DNA of 64,000 nt from Catenulispora rubra. GTDB taxonomy: Bacteria > Actinomycetota > Actinomycetes > Streptomycetales > Catenulisporaceae. The stretch spans positions 62,001-126,000 of the forward strand of contig NZ_JAACYW010000003.1 in the NCBI RefSeq assembly GCF_015356825.1, given 5' to 3'. Below the pieces are notes generated by a model. The model saw only the letters and a program-made list of their open reading frames with translations. It was not told where the DNA came from and did not search any database. Positions 42,279 through 50,874 of the stretch are shown here, piece after piece (position 1 is the first letter of the stretch; every line of letters starts with the position of its first letter). The position numbers were made by a program, and so were the translations under genes.

Positions 42279-43121
42279 CTACTCACTGGCCTTCATGCAT
42301 TCAGTCCGGACGGGTGGGAGGCTTATTCCTCCACGCGTCAGCGTCAGGGTTGCGTAGACGCACGCCCCGCGACTAATCAGCATGTCGCCGTAGTAGGTCG
42401 GATGGGTCCCGTCGTAGGCGATGGAGAAGTGATCCGATTTGCCGTCGGCTGGGCGGAACATGTCAATCTCGAACACCAAGGGTGGCGTAGCGGGCAACGG
42501 CTGCGACTGGGTGAACCGACCCCAGCTCGTACCGCACTTTGCGTTTGAACGGAGCTCGAATACGCCCGCCTCACGCTGCGGTGGATCGTAGACGGTCACG
42601 GTGTAAGAACTGACAGCACCGACAGCACAGTTGGTTGCGACGGGATCGCTGCCGTCTGGCGCGAGTTGGCCTGGCTGTTGCTGGTGACGAAAGAGCAAGA
42701 CGCTCATACCTCCGGCGAGAAGGAGAGCCAAGATGCCACCGACGATTATGGCTCGCTTGCCCGTCACAACCCTCTGATGACCCTGGGCTTTCGGTTCTGG
42801 CTCATCAAACGAGATCGGTATATGAGCGCGTCGTTTAGTCCAAGCGTCCCCATGCTGCTCAATGCAGGCGGCTTCGAGCACATCCGTCAGCGCCCCCACT
42901 TCCAAGTCGAGCAGACGCTCATAACCCTGAACGACGTGTTCGGGCGGCATGACCGAACCCCGCTCGTACCCCGACAAGGTGGTGTGCGAGTGGTAGCCCA
43001 GCTTCTTCGATAGTGCTCGGAGTGAGACGCCTTTTGACTCGCGAGCTTCCCGCAGGGCTGTACCGACCCGCTGCTCAGGAAGTACGGCGTCTGCCTCTGA
43101 CCTGGTCTCTTCGGTGCTCAC
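42279..43121 (-). CDS. XRE regulator with transmembrane helix and DUF2690 domain
   Basis: 280 aa. N-terminal HTH (VGTALREARESKGVSLRALS, HTTLSGYERGSVMPP), a linker, one membrane helix (AIIVGGILALLLAGGMSVLLF) and an outer DUF2690-type domain (CAVGAVSSYTVTVYDPP, VFELRSNAKCGTSWGRF, YYGDMLISRGACVYA). It would be a membrane-bound transcription factor sensing outside the cell. GTG at 43121 follows GGGGGCAGAC. The longer frame start lacks a ribosome site. Confidence 0.85.
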   Translation of the reverse strand: MSTEETRSEADAVLPEQRVGTALREARESKGVSLRALSKKLGYHSHTTLSGYERGSVMPPEHVVQGYERLLDLEVGALTDVLEAACIEQHGDAWTKRRAHIPISFDEPEPKAQGHQRVVTGKRAIIVGGILALLLAGGMSVLLFRHQQQPGQLAPDGSDPVATNCAVGAVSSYTVTVYDPPQREAGVFELRSNAKCGTSWGRFTQSQPLPATPPLVFEIDMFRPADGKSDHFSIAYDGTHPTYYGDMLISRGACVYATLTLTRGGISLPPVRTECMKASE

Positions 43122-43204
43122 ACGTCTGCCCCCTCTGGCTGTGCCTGGCAAACGCAGTGTACTGAGAACAGCTGATCAGGAGCAGAGGGACAAGCTGGGT
43201 GGTC

Positions 43205-43238
43205 GGTCGATGGTCGGTCTTCGCACCGACCATCGACC
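43205..43238. promoter_or_regulatory. 14-bp inverted repeat between divergent genes
   Basis: GGTCGATGGTCGGT (43205-43218) and ACCGACCATCGACC (43225-43238) pair perfectly around CTTCGC. It lies between the divergent XRE-DUF2690 and NHL/SGNH genes, so an operator is likelier than a terminator. An internal direct repeat of GGTCG is also present. Confidence 0.5.
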
Positions 43239-43411
43239 ACGAACGGGATGGTTTCGGGAGCGAACAAGCTCTGAGGGAATCCCCAATCGTAAAGAGAGGC
43301 TTCTAGCTTAGCAAGAAATCAAGGTGTTTACATTCACTCGATATTCCCTCATATTCGCTTAAGTCCACGTGCAATTCCGCACTGGACGTTCTTCTATTGA
43401 AGGGATGTGTC

Positions 43412-45487
43412 GTGAAACCTCACGACCACAGATGGCGCGCAGTCAGCGCCGCACTCATACTGGTGGCGTCAACCATCGTGCCAGTCCTGGCCTCATCGCC
43501 AGCTTCGGCTACCACTCCCACCATCAGCGCCTTCGCTGGTACGGGAACGGCTGGCTTCAGCGGCGACGGCGGAGCAGCAACCAGCGCCCAGCTGAACCAG
43601 CCCAAGGGCCTCGCTACGGACAGCGCCGGCAACGTCTACGTTGTCGACGCTGGCAACCTTCGTATCCGCAAGGTGACCACAAGCGGGACCATCAGCACCG
43701 CAGTCGGTAGCGGCAGCGTGTGCAGTGCCAACAACGTTGGGAACACCTGGAGTCTCGACTTCGGCATGTGCAATCCCACGTGGCTCGCCGCCGCCCCTGG
43801 TGGTTCCGCCTACTTCAACGACGGTGGCTGGCTGGACCAGGCATGGAACACCGGCGTGCAGGCGCACGTGGCTGGCAAAGTCACGGGGAACTATTCCCCG
43901 GGCGACGGCGACGGCTTTGGTGTCAGCGTCAACGCGAACAGCGCGACCGTCGGCGACGACGGCACCGTCTACTTCGGGGAGGGCAACAGCCTTAAGGCGT
44001 GGAATCCCGCGACCAAGCAGGTTACAACCATCGCCGGGATGTCCGGCGGCGCTACCTGCAACTACTACGCCAGCGATGGTGCGGCCGCTCTCGGAGCCTG
44101 CATCTTTCCCCAGTTCGTGAGCTTCTCTCGTGGCTCGATCTACTTCTTCGACATGGCGCCCGGTTGGCGCGGTCCGGTCATCTTCCGGATCGACCTGAGC
44201 GAGTCGCGCATGCAGCTGCACAAGGTGGCCGGCAGCGGAAGCTGGAGCGACTACGGCTCTGGTGGGCTGGCAGTCAACGCCGGTATCAGCACCCAAGGGC
44301 CTATCGCCGTCAGCAGTATCGGCGAGGTCTACTTCGGCGGCGTCAGTAATGGCGTCATCCGCAAGGTCGACACCTCCGGCTACATGCGCGACGTGGTTGG
44401 CGTCGGTACCACCGAAGGCGGTATGGCCTTCGACGGAGCCGACAACCTCTATGTCTCGCTTCCCAGCCAAAACAAGGTCGTCAAGGTATCCGGGCTGGGT
44501 CCGGTCGCCAGCAAAGGCAACCTGGTCGCACTCGGCGACAGCGTGGCCGCCGGTGAAGGCATCAACTACGGCTTCATCTGGAACCCGACCACCGCTGAGT
44601 GGTTCCAGAGCAACCCCAACGCTCCGACCTGGACGGACACCACTTCGGCAACAGGAGCCAACTACCAGGACTGCCATCAGACGGACTACGCCTACAGCCG
44701 CCTGCTTCAGGCCAACGGCTATCAGGTCTACAACATGGCCTGCTCCGGAGCATCGGTGCTGCAAAACAGCGGCCTCGAAAGCGGCGGCATCCTCGACAAC
44801 GAGAACTTCGCCGACGGCTTCACGCCCACGCAGCTCGGAGGCTTGTGCTCCGACTGCGAACCGGTGAACTCGACGTTCGACAGCCACAACCCGACCGTCG
44901 TCACCCTCACCATCGGGGCGAACGATGTCACCTTCGCGAACTGGGTCACGCAGTGCTACCTGCCTGGTGCGAAATGCGGTTCATCAGACGACTCCGGCCT
45001 GTTGAGCTCTCAGCTCGGAATCGAGCAGGCCGATCTCCGGTCCGCGCTCGCTGAGCTGAATCGGCGTGCCGGACAGGACTTGCCGTCTGGTCAGACCCTG
45101 CGGGTGCTGGTCACGAACTACTACGACCCGTTCCAGAGTGCGTTCATCGGCAACTGCGTCGACACCGACGGCGGTCACCTGGGTAATACGTTCCCCGGTG
45201 TTGGAATTGAATCACCGCAGCAAACGTGGCTGGTAAACGCGCTCACAAGCCTCAACGCCAACATCAACAGCGAGGTCAACTACGCTCAGGCCAACGACCC
45301 GAACCTGAACGTTAGCCTGATCGATCTGAGCAACGTGATGGCGGGCCACCAGTGGTGCTCGAACGACCCGTGGATGTACGGGCCGTCCATCAACTACTCC
45401 GGGGGCAACAACCCCGCGCCATTCCACCCGACCCCGGCCGGGCAGAATGCCATCTACCAGGCGGTGCTCCAGCAGGGCCACCTGTAG
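43412..45487 (+). CDS. Secreted NHL-repeat/SGNH hydrolase fusion
   Basis: 691 aa from GTG at 43412 (AAGGGATG upstream). A signal peptide (HRWRAVSAALILVASTIVPV ... SPASA-T) precedes NHL/propeller repeats (about 40-360; FSGDGGAATSAQLNQPKGLA, NVYVVDAGNLRIRKV). The C-terminal SGNH/GDSL hydrolase has block I VALGDSVAAGEG with Ser377, oxyanion Asn in LTIGANDVTF, and block V FHPTPAGQ with His672. The usual Asp three residues before His is Ala (PAPFHP), so catalysis may rely on a Ser-His dyad, as reported for the Streptomyces scabies esterase. Probably an extracellular esterase or lipase. Confidence 0.85.
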   Translation: MKPHDHRWRAVSAALILVASTIVPVLASSPASATTPTISAFAGTGTAGFSGDGGAATSAQLNQPKGLATDSAGNVYVVDAGNLRIRKVTTSGTISTAVGSGSVCSANNVGNTWSLDFGMCNPTWLAAAPGGSAYFNDGGWLDQAWNTGVQAHVAGKVTGNYSPGDGDGFGVSVNANSATVGDDGTVYFGEGNSLKAWNPATKQVTTIAGMSGGATCNYYASDGAAALGACIFPQFVSFSRGSIYFFDMAPGWRGPVIFRIDLSESRMQLHKVAGSGSWSDYGSGGLAVNAGISTQGPIAVSSIGEVYFGGVSNGVIRKVDTSGYMRDVVGVGTTEGGMAFDGADNLYVSLPSQNKVVKVSGLGPVASKGNLVALGDSVAAGEGINYGFIWNPTTAEWFQSNPNAPTWTDTTSATGANYQDCHQTDYAYSRLLQANGYQVYNMACSGASVLQNSGLESGGILDNENFADGFTPTQLGGLCSDCEPVNSTFDSHNPTVVTLTIGANDVTFANWVTQCYLPGAKCGSSDDSGLLSSQLGIEQADLRSALAELNRRAGQDLPSGQTLRVLVTNYYDPFQSAFIGNCVDTDGGHLGNTFPGVGIESPQQTWLVNALTSLNANINSEVNYAQANDPNLNVSLIDLSNVMAGHQWCSNDPWMYGPSINYSGGNNPAPFHPTPAGQNAIYQAVLQQGHL

Positions 45488-45559
45488 TCGGCATCTAAAT
45501 AATCAGACGACGCTACTCGCGTCGGCTGACCAGTAACCGGAAGGGAGCCCCTCTTTCGG

Positions 45560-45620
45560 TGGGCGTCAGTCCTCGGCCACCTGAGCAGTTTTGCTCAGAA
45601 GCGGCCGGGGCTGACGCCCA
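45560..45620 (+). terminator. Multi-part terminator hairpin
   Basis: Nested arms GGGCGTCAG/CTGACGCCC, CGGCC/GGCCG and CTGAGCA/TGCTCAG surround a TTTT loop, followed by AATTCTCTATTTG. A strong stop 70 bp beyond the NHL/SGNH gene. Confidence 0.75.
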
Positions 45621-45684
45621 ATTCTCTATTTGACCTTGACCGATAGAGTTAATAGCGTTGATCAAAGGCAGTCAATCCATTAAA

Positions 45685-45981
45685 ATGGACATGCCTATGA
45701 AGTATGCGAAATATATCAGCTGGCTGCCAAGCGTCTTCGGAGCGCTTGCCATCATCGGGACAGCTACCGACACGGCAGCATCCGGTGCGGCGCATAGTTT
45801 CGCGATGATGGCATCCTGGATCCTTTGCCTGCTTTCCGCCTTGCTGAGCTTTAGCACCTTAAATCGATTTAGGCGAGTTTCTCACACGCTACGTTTGGCT
45901 AATATGGGCTGGCTTATATTGAGCTGTGCGTTCATCGTTTGGGCGTATGCATTCCTCTCTACATTTAGCTATTCATTTTAA
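45685..45981 (+). CDS. AT-rich small membrane protein, 98 aa
   Basis: Three hydrophobic helices (ISWLPSVFGALAIIGTATD, FAMMASWILCLLSALLSF, LANMGWLILSCAFIVWAYAF). Much lower GC than all neighbours, indicating a foreign origin. ATG at 45685 chosen, although no good ribosome site is visible; the frame could begin at a TTG at 45658. No family recognised. Confidence 0.5.
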   Translation: MDMPMKYAKYISWLPSVFGALAIIGTATDTAASGAAHSFAMMASWILCLLSALLSFSTLNRFRRVSHTLRLANMGWLILSCAFIVWAYAFLSTFSYSF

Positions 45982-46238
45982 TTAGCATGCTTGCCTGCCC
46001 ATTGACGCCAAGCGAAGCCCACTGCGCATTCCCGAGGTCGGTGACCTGGTGGCGGTCAAGTCCATAAGCCAGTTGTGTCGGGTTGAGCTGCCCCCGAGTT
46101 GGCAGATTTGGTTAATCTATTTTGTTGGACGGCGGCCGACTGAGCGGGTCGTCGTCCCTGACTCACTTGAACCGTGATCGATGGATGGTGGTGTCTTCGC
46201 GAGCGGGCATAGATGATGGGCTACGATTGCGGAGCCCC
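45982..46238. other. No gene recognised
   Basis: About 250 bp of lower-GC sequence between the small membrane protein and the duplicated-HTH gene. Nothing supportable seen on either strand. Confidence 0.5.
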
Positions 46239-46778
46239 TTATCTTCGGTTCTTCTTCCCCACTCCGTGCTTCCGCAAGACTCGTTTGACCGTCGCGACGC
46301 TAATGCCGTGATGCTCGGCTAGCTCTCGGATGATGACTCCGGACAGGAAGCTCTCGACGATCTCGTCCTGATTCACGTCCATCCGTCGTGCGCCTGCCTC
46401 CCTGAGGATGCGCTTCACGGTGGTGGGACCGACGCCGAATTGGGCGGCCAACTCATGGATGACGACACCAGAGCGGAAGCTCTCTACGATCTTGGATAGG
46501 TCTACGTCCACTCGTTGCCGGACGGGGGTCAGACCGGTTCCGGTGCCGGTTGATTGAACCCCTGGTTCGTCGCCTTGATCATTCGCATCGATGCGTTTGA
46601 CCACGTCAGATAGGGGTCCGTAGAGATCTGGGCGGTTCGAGTAGCGACGGAGTACCTCGACGGTAACGTCGCAGGTCAGAGGCTTGAACTCGGAGACGAG
46701 TTCAAGCCTCTGAGTCTTTCTTGCAGGCAAAGAGTCCGCTGACGCTGCTGTCACGGTTTGAACCTCCGGCATTTTCAA
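46239..46778 (-). CDS. Protein with two tandem homologous helix-turn-helix units
   Basis: The C-terminal 90 residues contain two copies of the same unit: VDLSKIVESFRSGVVIHELA with AQFGVGPTTVKRILREAGAR, and VNQDEIVESFLSGVIIRELA with EHHGISVATVKRVLRKHGVG. Both are resolvase-type HTH modules, evidently from an internal duplication. The N-terminal 60 residues are unassigned and are encoded across a perfect 17-bp hairpin, so the true start may be later. Possibly a DNA-binding remnant of a recombinase or a small regulator. Start and N-terminus uncertain. Confidence 0.6.
   Translation of the reverse strand: MKMPEVQTVTAASADSLPARKTQRLELVSEFKPLTCDVTVEVLRRYSNRPDLYGPLSDVVKRIDANDQGDEPGVQSTGTGTGLTPVRQRVDVDLSKIVESFRSGVVIHELAAQFGVGPTTVKRILREAGARRMDVNQDEIVESFLSGVIIRELAEHHGISVATVKRVLRKHGVGKKNRR
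46676..46713. repeat. Perfect 17-bp inverted repeat with 4-nt loop
   Basis: TCAGAGGCTTGAACTCG (46676-46692) and CGAGTTCAAGCCTCTGA (46697-46713) surround GAGA. On the plus strand GTCTTTCTT follows, giving a terminator shape, yet no plus-strand gene reads into it. It covers the stop of the 225-aa frame and the N-terminal codons of the duplicated-HTH gene. Confidence 0.6.
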
Positions 46779-47379
46779 CCCGCACGAATCTCAAGCCATG
46801 TTCAAACAAGGCAGTCTGAACGCCTCGTTCCAGAGCCACAACCGTCACCGCCGCCACAGATGGCGATGGGCTGACCTCCGGTTCCCGGAGCAGCGCTCTT
46901 AATCCCTTGGTCGTCGAGTCGAGGCCCAAGGCCTCCTCTACGCTGTTCTTCGCTGTCGATCTGTCCTGTGACCTCGCTACAGCGAGCGCTCGGATCCGCA
47001 ATGCGTCGGCGAGAGGCAGGGCGTGGCCGACGGACCTGGCGCGGCGGGTGGCACCCGCAGCGATGCGGGCGGCCCGCCGGGTGGACCCGACCGCCAGGTA
47101 TGCCTCGGCCATGGTCGGTAGTTGCGCCTCCTGACCAGGGCTGTTGAATCCGACCACGGCACCGGGCGCCATGATCGCGACGTTCACAACGAGGACGGCG
47201 GCAGCGAACGTGCGCGTTCGCTCCTTTGTGTAGCGCGGTTCATCAGACCCCGCAGCGGCAGCCTCAAGGCGGGCGAACGCTCCGGTGCGGAGGCTCTCCG
47301 ATGTTCTTCCTCGCCCCTCTGTACCCGGAACGCGTGGACCAAACGTGCGACCCGCGACCGGTAGGCAGGGCCGGACCAA
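46702..47379 (-). CDS. Possible helical protein, up to 225 aa
   Basis: The middle (VGSTRRAARIAAGATRRARS, LPLADALRIRALAVARSQDR, VEEALGL) looks like helix-hairpin repeats of the kind found in TPR regulators. The first 60 codons look non-coding. The stop lies inside the 17-bp hairpin. Could be the C-terminal remnant of an XRE-TPR regulator. Low confidence in the start and in function. Confidence 0.4.
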   Translation of the reverse strand: MVRPCLPVAGRTFGPRVPGTEGRGRTSESLRTGAFARLEAAAAGSDEPRYTKERTRTFAAAVLVVNVAIMAPGAVVGFNSPGQEAQLPTMAEAYLAVGSTRRAARIAAGATRRARSVGHALPLADALRIRALAVARSQDRSTAKNSVEEALGLDSTTKGLRALLREPEVSPSPSVAAVTVVALERGVQTALFEHGLRFVRVENAGGSNRDSSVSGLFACKKDSEA

Positions 47380-47844
47380 GCATGGATCTCGAATGGCATC
47401 CGACAGGTCGGCATCGTCGGCGGTTACAGGTGGTGGCGAGCGGCGTAGGATGGCGTTGTCGCTCAGGTCCCCGGTGACCGTCTATCCGTCGCCTTCTATC
47501 AGCGCACCAGCAACGCATGGTGTCGCGACTGAGCAAGACCCCTGCGGTCGGCGAGACTTCGCCGTCACCCCGCTCTTCATGCGATCGCCGCCGTGTCTAC
47601 GGTCGCGCCGCCCATCACCGCTGAGGCCCCGTTCCCGGGCGTCAGCGCAACGCGTCCCTGTACACCTCAGGCGGCTGCGCGGAGGTAGCTGCGAGCGATC
47701 CGCGTACGACGTGCTGCTCATCCAGCCGTCATATCAGATCAGACCGGCGAAGAAGCCTCGCGCACCGCCGTCGGAGTCGACGGGTTCGCAGGGCTCGAAG
47801 ACCGCACCGCACAGCTCGAACCCCGACGACGCCTGGAGCCGTTC
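47380..47844. other. No intact gene; degenerate sequence
   Basis: Open frames here are low-complexity and unconvincing. One frame stays open without a start codon from about 47689 into the 63-aa frame below, so the latter may be the end of a decayed gene. Confidence 0.45.
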
Positions 47845-48036
47845 ATGATCAACACCAGTACCTCAGCCGGCATGCGGAACACCCGCGCCCGAGCTCCCGG
47901 TGAGCAGGCGTCACTGGGTTCCTACCCGGCCTACGTCCAAGCGCAGAGCGCCATCGTCCCCGGCCGGTTCGAAGTCCTGGTGTCCGCGGACCACGCCGCA
48001 CACGCCCGCGCCGTCCTGGCCGGCTCGCCTCGCTGA
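47845..48036 (+). CDS. Short DUF2007-like tail, 63 aa
   Basis: The last 30 residues ([27 protein letters not shown]) resemble the C-terminal strand and helix of DUF2007 small signal proteins ('f.VlV...d...Ar.iL'). The first part is low-complexity. Either a shortened gene or the end of a degraded one. It precedes the P-type ATPase by 43 bp. Confidence 0.35.
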   Translation: MINTSTSAGMRNTRARAPGEQASLGSYPAYVQAQSAIVPGRFEVLVSADHAAHARAVLAGSPR

Positions 48037-48079
48037 TCGGTCAGACACCCCGCCATGGTCAGCCCCGAGGAGAGCGACA

Positions 48080-50068
48080 ATGACCGCCACCGCGACGACA
48101 CCCGTCGACAACCAGGCCGTACCTGACGACAACGACACGGCCGAGAGCGTCGATGAGCGCCGGCCGCTGGCCGAGCTCTTCCGGGATCTGCGTACCTCGC
48201 CGAAGGGGCTGTCAGAACGCGAAGCCGCGCGGCGCCGGTTGGTGTACGGCGCGAACGAGTTGGCTCGTCGCGGCGGCTGGCGGTGGCCACGGGAGTTGCT
48301 CGATCAGTTCACCCAGCCGCTGGCGATCCTGTTGGCGGTCGCGGCGGTGCTGGCGCGGGTGGGCGGCACGTCGGCGCTATCGATCGCGGTGGTGGCCGTG
48401 ATCCTGCTGAACGCCGGGTTCGCGTTCGTGCAGGAGATGCAGGCCGAGCGCGCGGTCGAGGCGCTCGCGGCGTTCCTGCCCGCGACGACGAAAGTGGTGC
48501 GCGACGGGGTGCGCGGCGAGATCGCGGCCCGGGACCTGGTTCCCGGCGACGTGCTGGTCGTCGCCGAGGGCGACCGGGTCAGCGCGGACGCGCGGATCAT
48601 CGACGGGGACGTCCTGCTGGACCTGTCGTCGCTGACCGGCGAGTCGGAGCCGGTGAGCCGCTCCGGGCAGGCGGCCGCGGTACCCGGTCCGCTGCTGGAG
48701 GCGCACGATCTGGTCTTCAGCGGCTCCACGTGCACCGGCGGCGAGGCGACCGCGGTGGTGGCCCGCACCGGCATGCACACCGAGTTGGGACATATCGCGG
48801 CGTTGTCCCAGCGTGTGGATACCGAGCGGAGCCCGCTGGAGCGTCAGGTGCGGCGGGCGACGTGGATCACCCTGGCGCTGGCCGGCGGAGTACGCGAACT
48901 CGCGCGGCAAGGCGCTGTCGTCAAGCGGCTGTCCGCGGTGGAAACGCTCGGATCGACCACTGTGATCTGCACCGACAAGACCGGAACGCTCACCGAGAAC
49001 CGGATGCGCGTCACCAAGCTCTGGCTGACCGGCGCCGAACTCGAAGCCACGGCTCCGGTCGACGATCCGCGGGCCCGCGCACTCACCCAAGCCGCGGCAG
49101 CCTGCACGACCGCCGACGCACGCCTGAAGCGGATGTCGACCATCGACGTGGACGGCGACACCGCCGCCGGCCACACGAAAGGCGCGTTGGAGGCTGAGAT
49201 CGCCCGGCAGGTCGGTATCGGAGGCGAGGGCGGCCGCATCGTGACGGGGCAGGAGTTGGACCGGCTGACCGACGCCGGGCTGGACGCGGTGCTCGCTGAA
49301 GCCGGCGAGATCGTGTTCGCCCGCGCGTCCCCCGAGGCGAAGCTCCGGATCTGTGAGGCGCTGCGCACCCGCGGCGAGGTGGTGGCGATGACCGGTGACG
49401 GTGTCAACGACGCCCCGGCGCTGCGGCACGCGGACATCGGCGTGGCGATGGGCAGATCCGGGACCGACGTCGCCCGGGAAGCCGCGACGATGGTGCTGAC
49501 CGACGACGACTTCGCCACCATCGTCGTCACGGTCGACGCCGGGCGGCGGGTGTTCGACAACGTCCGCAAGTTCGTCGACCGCGCGCTGCTCTTCCGCGCC
49601 TGGGCCCTGCTCGGATCGGTCTCGGCGGCGCTGGTGATGGCAGCGTTCTTCTTCACCCTGTGGTGGGCAGGGTGGCACTCCGGCGACCCGACCGGCGGCG
49701 GCACTCCACTGCACCATGCCTATCTCCAGGCCACGACGATCACGTTCGCGGGCATCGTCGCCTGCCAGATCGGCACGGCCTTCGCGGCCCGCACCGACCG
49801 CGCCTCGCTGTTCGCCGTCGGCCTGCGATCCAACCCCCTGCTGCTGTGGGGGCTGGCCTTCGAGCTGCTGTTCACCGCGGCGGTGATCTACGCGCCGCCG
49901 CTGCAGCACGTCTTCGGGACAGCGGCGTTGAGCCCGGCGCAACTGGCCGTCGTCGCCCCGTTCCCGGTCGTCGTCTGGGGCGTGGACGAACTCGTCCGCC
50001 GGCTCCGTCGCAGCCGGACCGCACTCACTCCCCTCCCCGACCGGCTCGTTCCCGCAGTATGCACATAA
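48080..50068 (+). CDS. Cation P-type ATPase with three internal in-frame deletions
   Basis: 662 aa, against about 880-900 for the family. Intact parts are the actuator TGESEP, phosphorylation motif [12 protein letters not shown], hinge [13 protein letters not shown]1-M2 and the last four helices. Missing by comparison with the family are three blocks. M3-M4 with the ion-binding PEGL is lost between residues about 264 and 272 (ITLALA joins [10 protein letters not shown]). Most of the nucleotide domain after HTKGA near 369 is lost (joins [11 protein letters not shown]). M5-M6 is lost near 500 (NVRKFV joins DRALLFRAW). All joins keep frame. GAGGAG 7 nt before the ATG. The product is unlikely to pump ions but could still be expressed. 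First gene of a four-gene operon. Confidence 0.85.
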   Translation: MTATATTPVDNQAVPDDNDTAESVDERRPLAELFRDLRTSPKGLSEREAARRRLVYGANELARRGGWRWPRELLDQFTQPLAILLAVAAVLARVGGTSALSIAVVAVILLNAGFAFVQEMQAERAVEALAAFLPATTKVVRDGVRGEIAARDLVPGDVLVVAEGDRVSADARIIDGDVLLDLSSLTGESEPVSRSGQAAAVPGPLLEAHDLVFSGSTCTGGEATAVVARTGMHTELGHIAALSQRVDTERSPLERQVRRATWITLALAGGVRELARQGAVVKRLSAVETLGSTTVICTDKTGTLTENRMRVTKLWLTGAELEATAPVDDPRARALTQAAAACTTADARLKRMSTIDVDGDTAAGHTKGALEAEIARQVGIGGEGGRIVTGQELDRLTDAGLDAVLAEAGEIVFARASPEAKLRICEALRTRGEVVAMTGDGVNDAPALRHADIGVAMGRSGTDVAREAATMVLTDDDFATIVVTVDAGRRVFDNVRKFVDRALLFRAWALLGSVSAALVMAAFFFTLWWAGWHSGDPTGGGTPLHHAYLQATTITFAGIVACQIGTAFAARTDRASLFAVGLRSNPLLLWGLAFELLFTAAVIYAPPLQHVFGTAALSPAQLAVVAPFPVVVWGVDELVRRLRRSRTALTPLPDRLVPAVCT

Positions 50069-50079
50069 GGACTCCACTC

Positions 50080-50874
50080 ATGTTGTTCGCCTGGATCGCC
50101 GTCATCGTCGTCGTTCTGGCGGTGCTGTATCTGGCGCTCGCCGTCAAGGTCGTCAAGCAATACGAGCAGGCGGTCCTGTTCCGCCTCGGGCGCGTCGTCG
50201 GGGTCAAGGGCGCCGGGCTCAAGGTCATCGTGCCGGTCATCGACATCCTGCACCGGGTGAGCCTGCGGATCGTCACCATGCCGATCCAGTCCCAGGGCAT
50301 CATCACTCGCGACAACGTCAGCGTCGACGTTTCGGCGGTCGCCTACTACCGGGTCGTGGACGCCGAGAAGTCGGTGGTGGCGATCGAGAACGTGCAGTCG
50401 GCCATCAACCAGATCGCCCAGACCACGCTGCGGAAGGTCGTCGGGCAGCACACGCTGGACGAGACCCTGTCGGAGACCGACCGCATCAACGTCAACATCC
50501 GCGAGATCCTCGACGTCGCCACGGTCGAGTGGGGCGTCGTGGTCACGCTGGTGGAGCTGAAGGACATCCAGCTGCCCGACAGCATGAAACGGGCCATGGC
50601 CCGCCAGGCCGAGGCGGAGCGGGAGAAGCGCGCGAAGATCATCGCCGCCGAGGGCGAGGCGCTGGCCGCCGACGCCCTGGGCACCGCCGCCGACATCATG
50701 ATGGCCCACCCGCTCGCGCTCCAGCTGCGCAACCTGCAGAGCCTGGTGGAGATCGGCGTCGACAAGAACACCACGGTCGTCTTCCCGGCCCCGTTGATGA
50801 GCACCATCGGCGAGCTCGGCTCCTTCCTGGCCCGCGAGGCGGCGTCAGCCCTACCGAATCAGGATGACGCATGA
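50080..50874 (+). CDS. SPFH/stomatin-like membrane protein
   Basis: 264 aa. An N-terminal membrane helix ([20 protein letters not shown]) is followed by the SPFH domain ([72 protein letters not shown]) and a coiled coil ([20 protein letters not shown]). Stomatins organise membrane proteins and often regulate channels or pumps. ATG at 50080 with AAGG upstream is preferred to ATG 50059, which lies in the end of the ATPase gene. The stop overlaps the phosphoketolase start. Confidence 0.9.
   Translation: MLFAWIAVIVVVLAVLYLALAVKVVKQYEQAVLFRLGRVVGVKGAGLKVIVPVIDILHRVSLRIVTMPIQSQGIITRDNVSVDVSAVAYYRVVDAEKSVVAIENVQSAINQIAQTTLRKVVGQHTLDETLSETDRINVNIREILDVATVEWGVVVTLVELKDIQLPDSMKRAMARQAEAEREKRAKIIAAEGEALAADALGTAADIMMAHPLALQLRNLQSLVEIGVDKNTTVVFPAPLMSTIGELGSFLAREAASALPNQDDA

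Noticed and set aside
43493-44887. 464-codon minus-strand frame
   Set aside because: Antisense shadow of the NHL/SGNH gene with no domain.
47285-47848. 187-aa plus-strand protein
   Set aside because: Ser/Arg/Pro-rich without any pattern of conservation or ribosome site; overlaps another unsupported frame.
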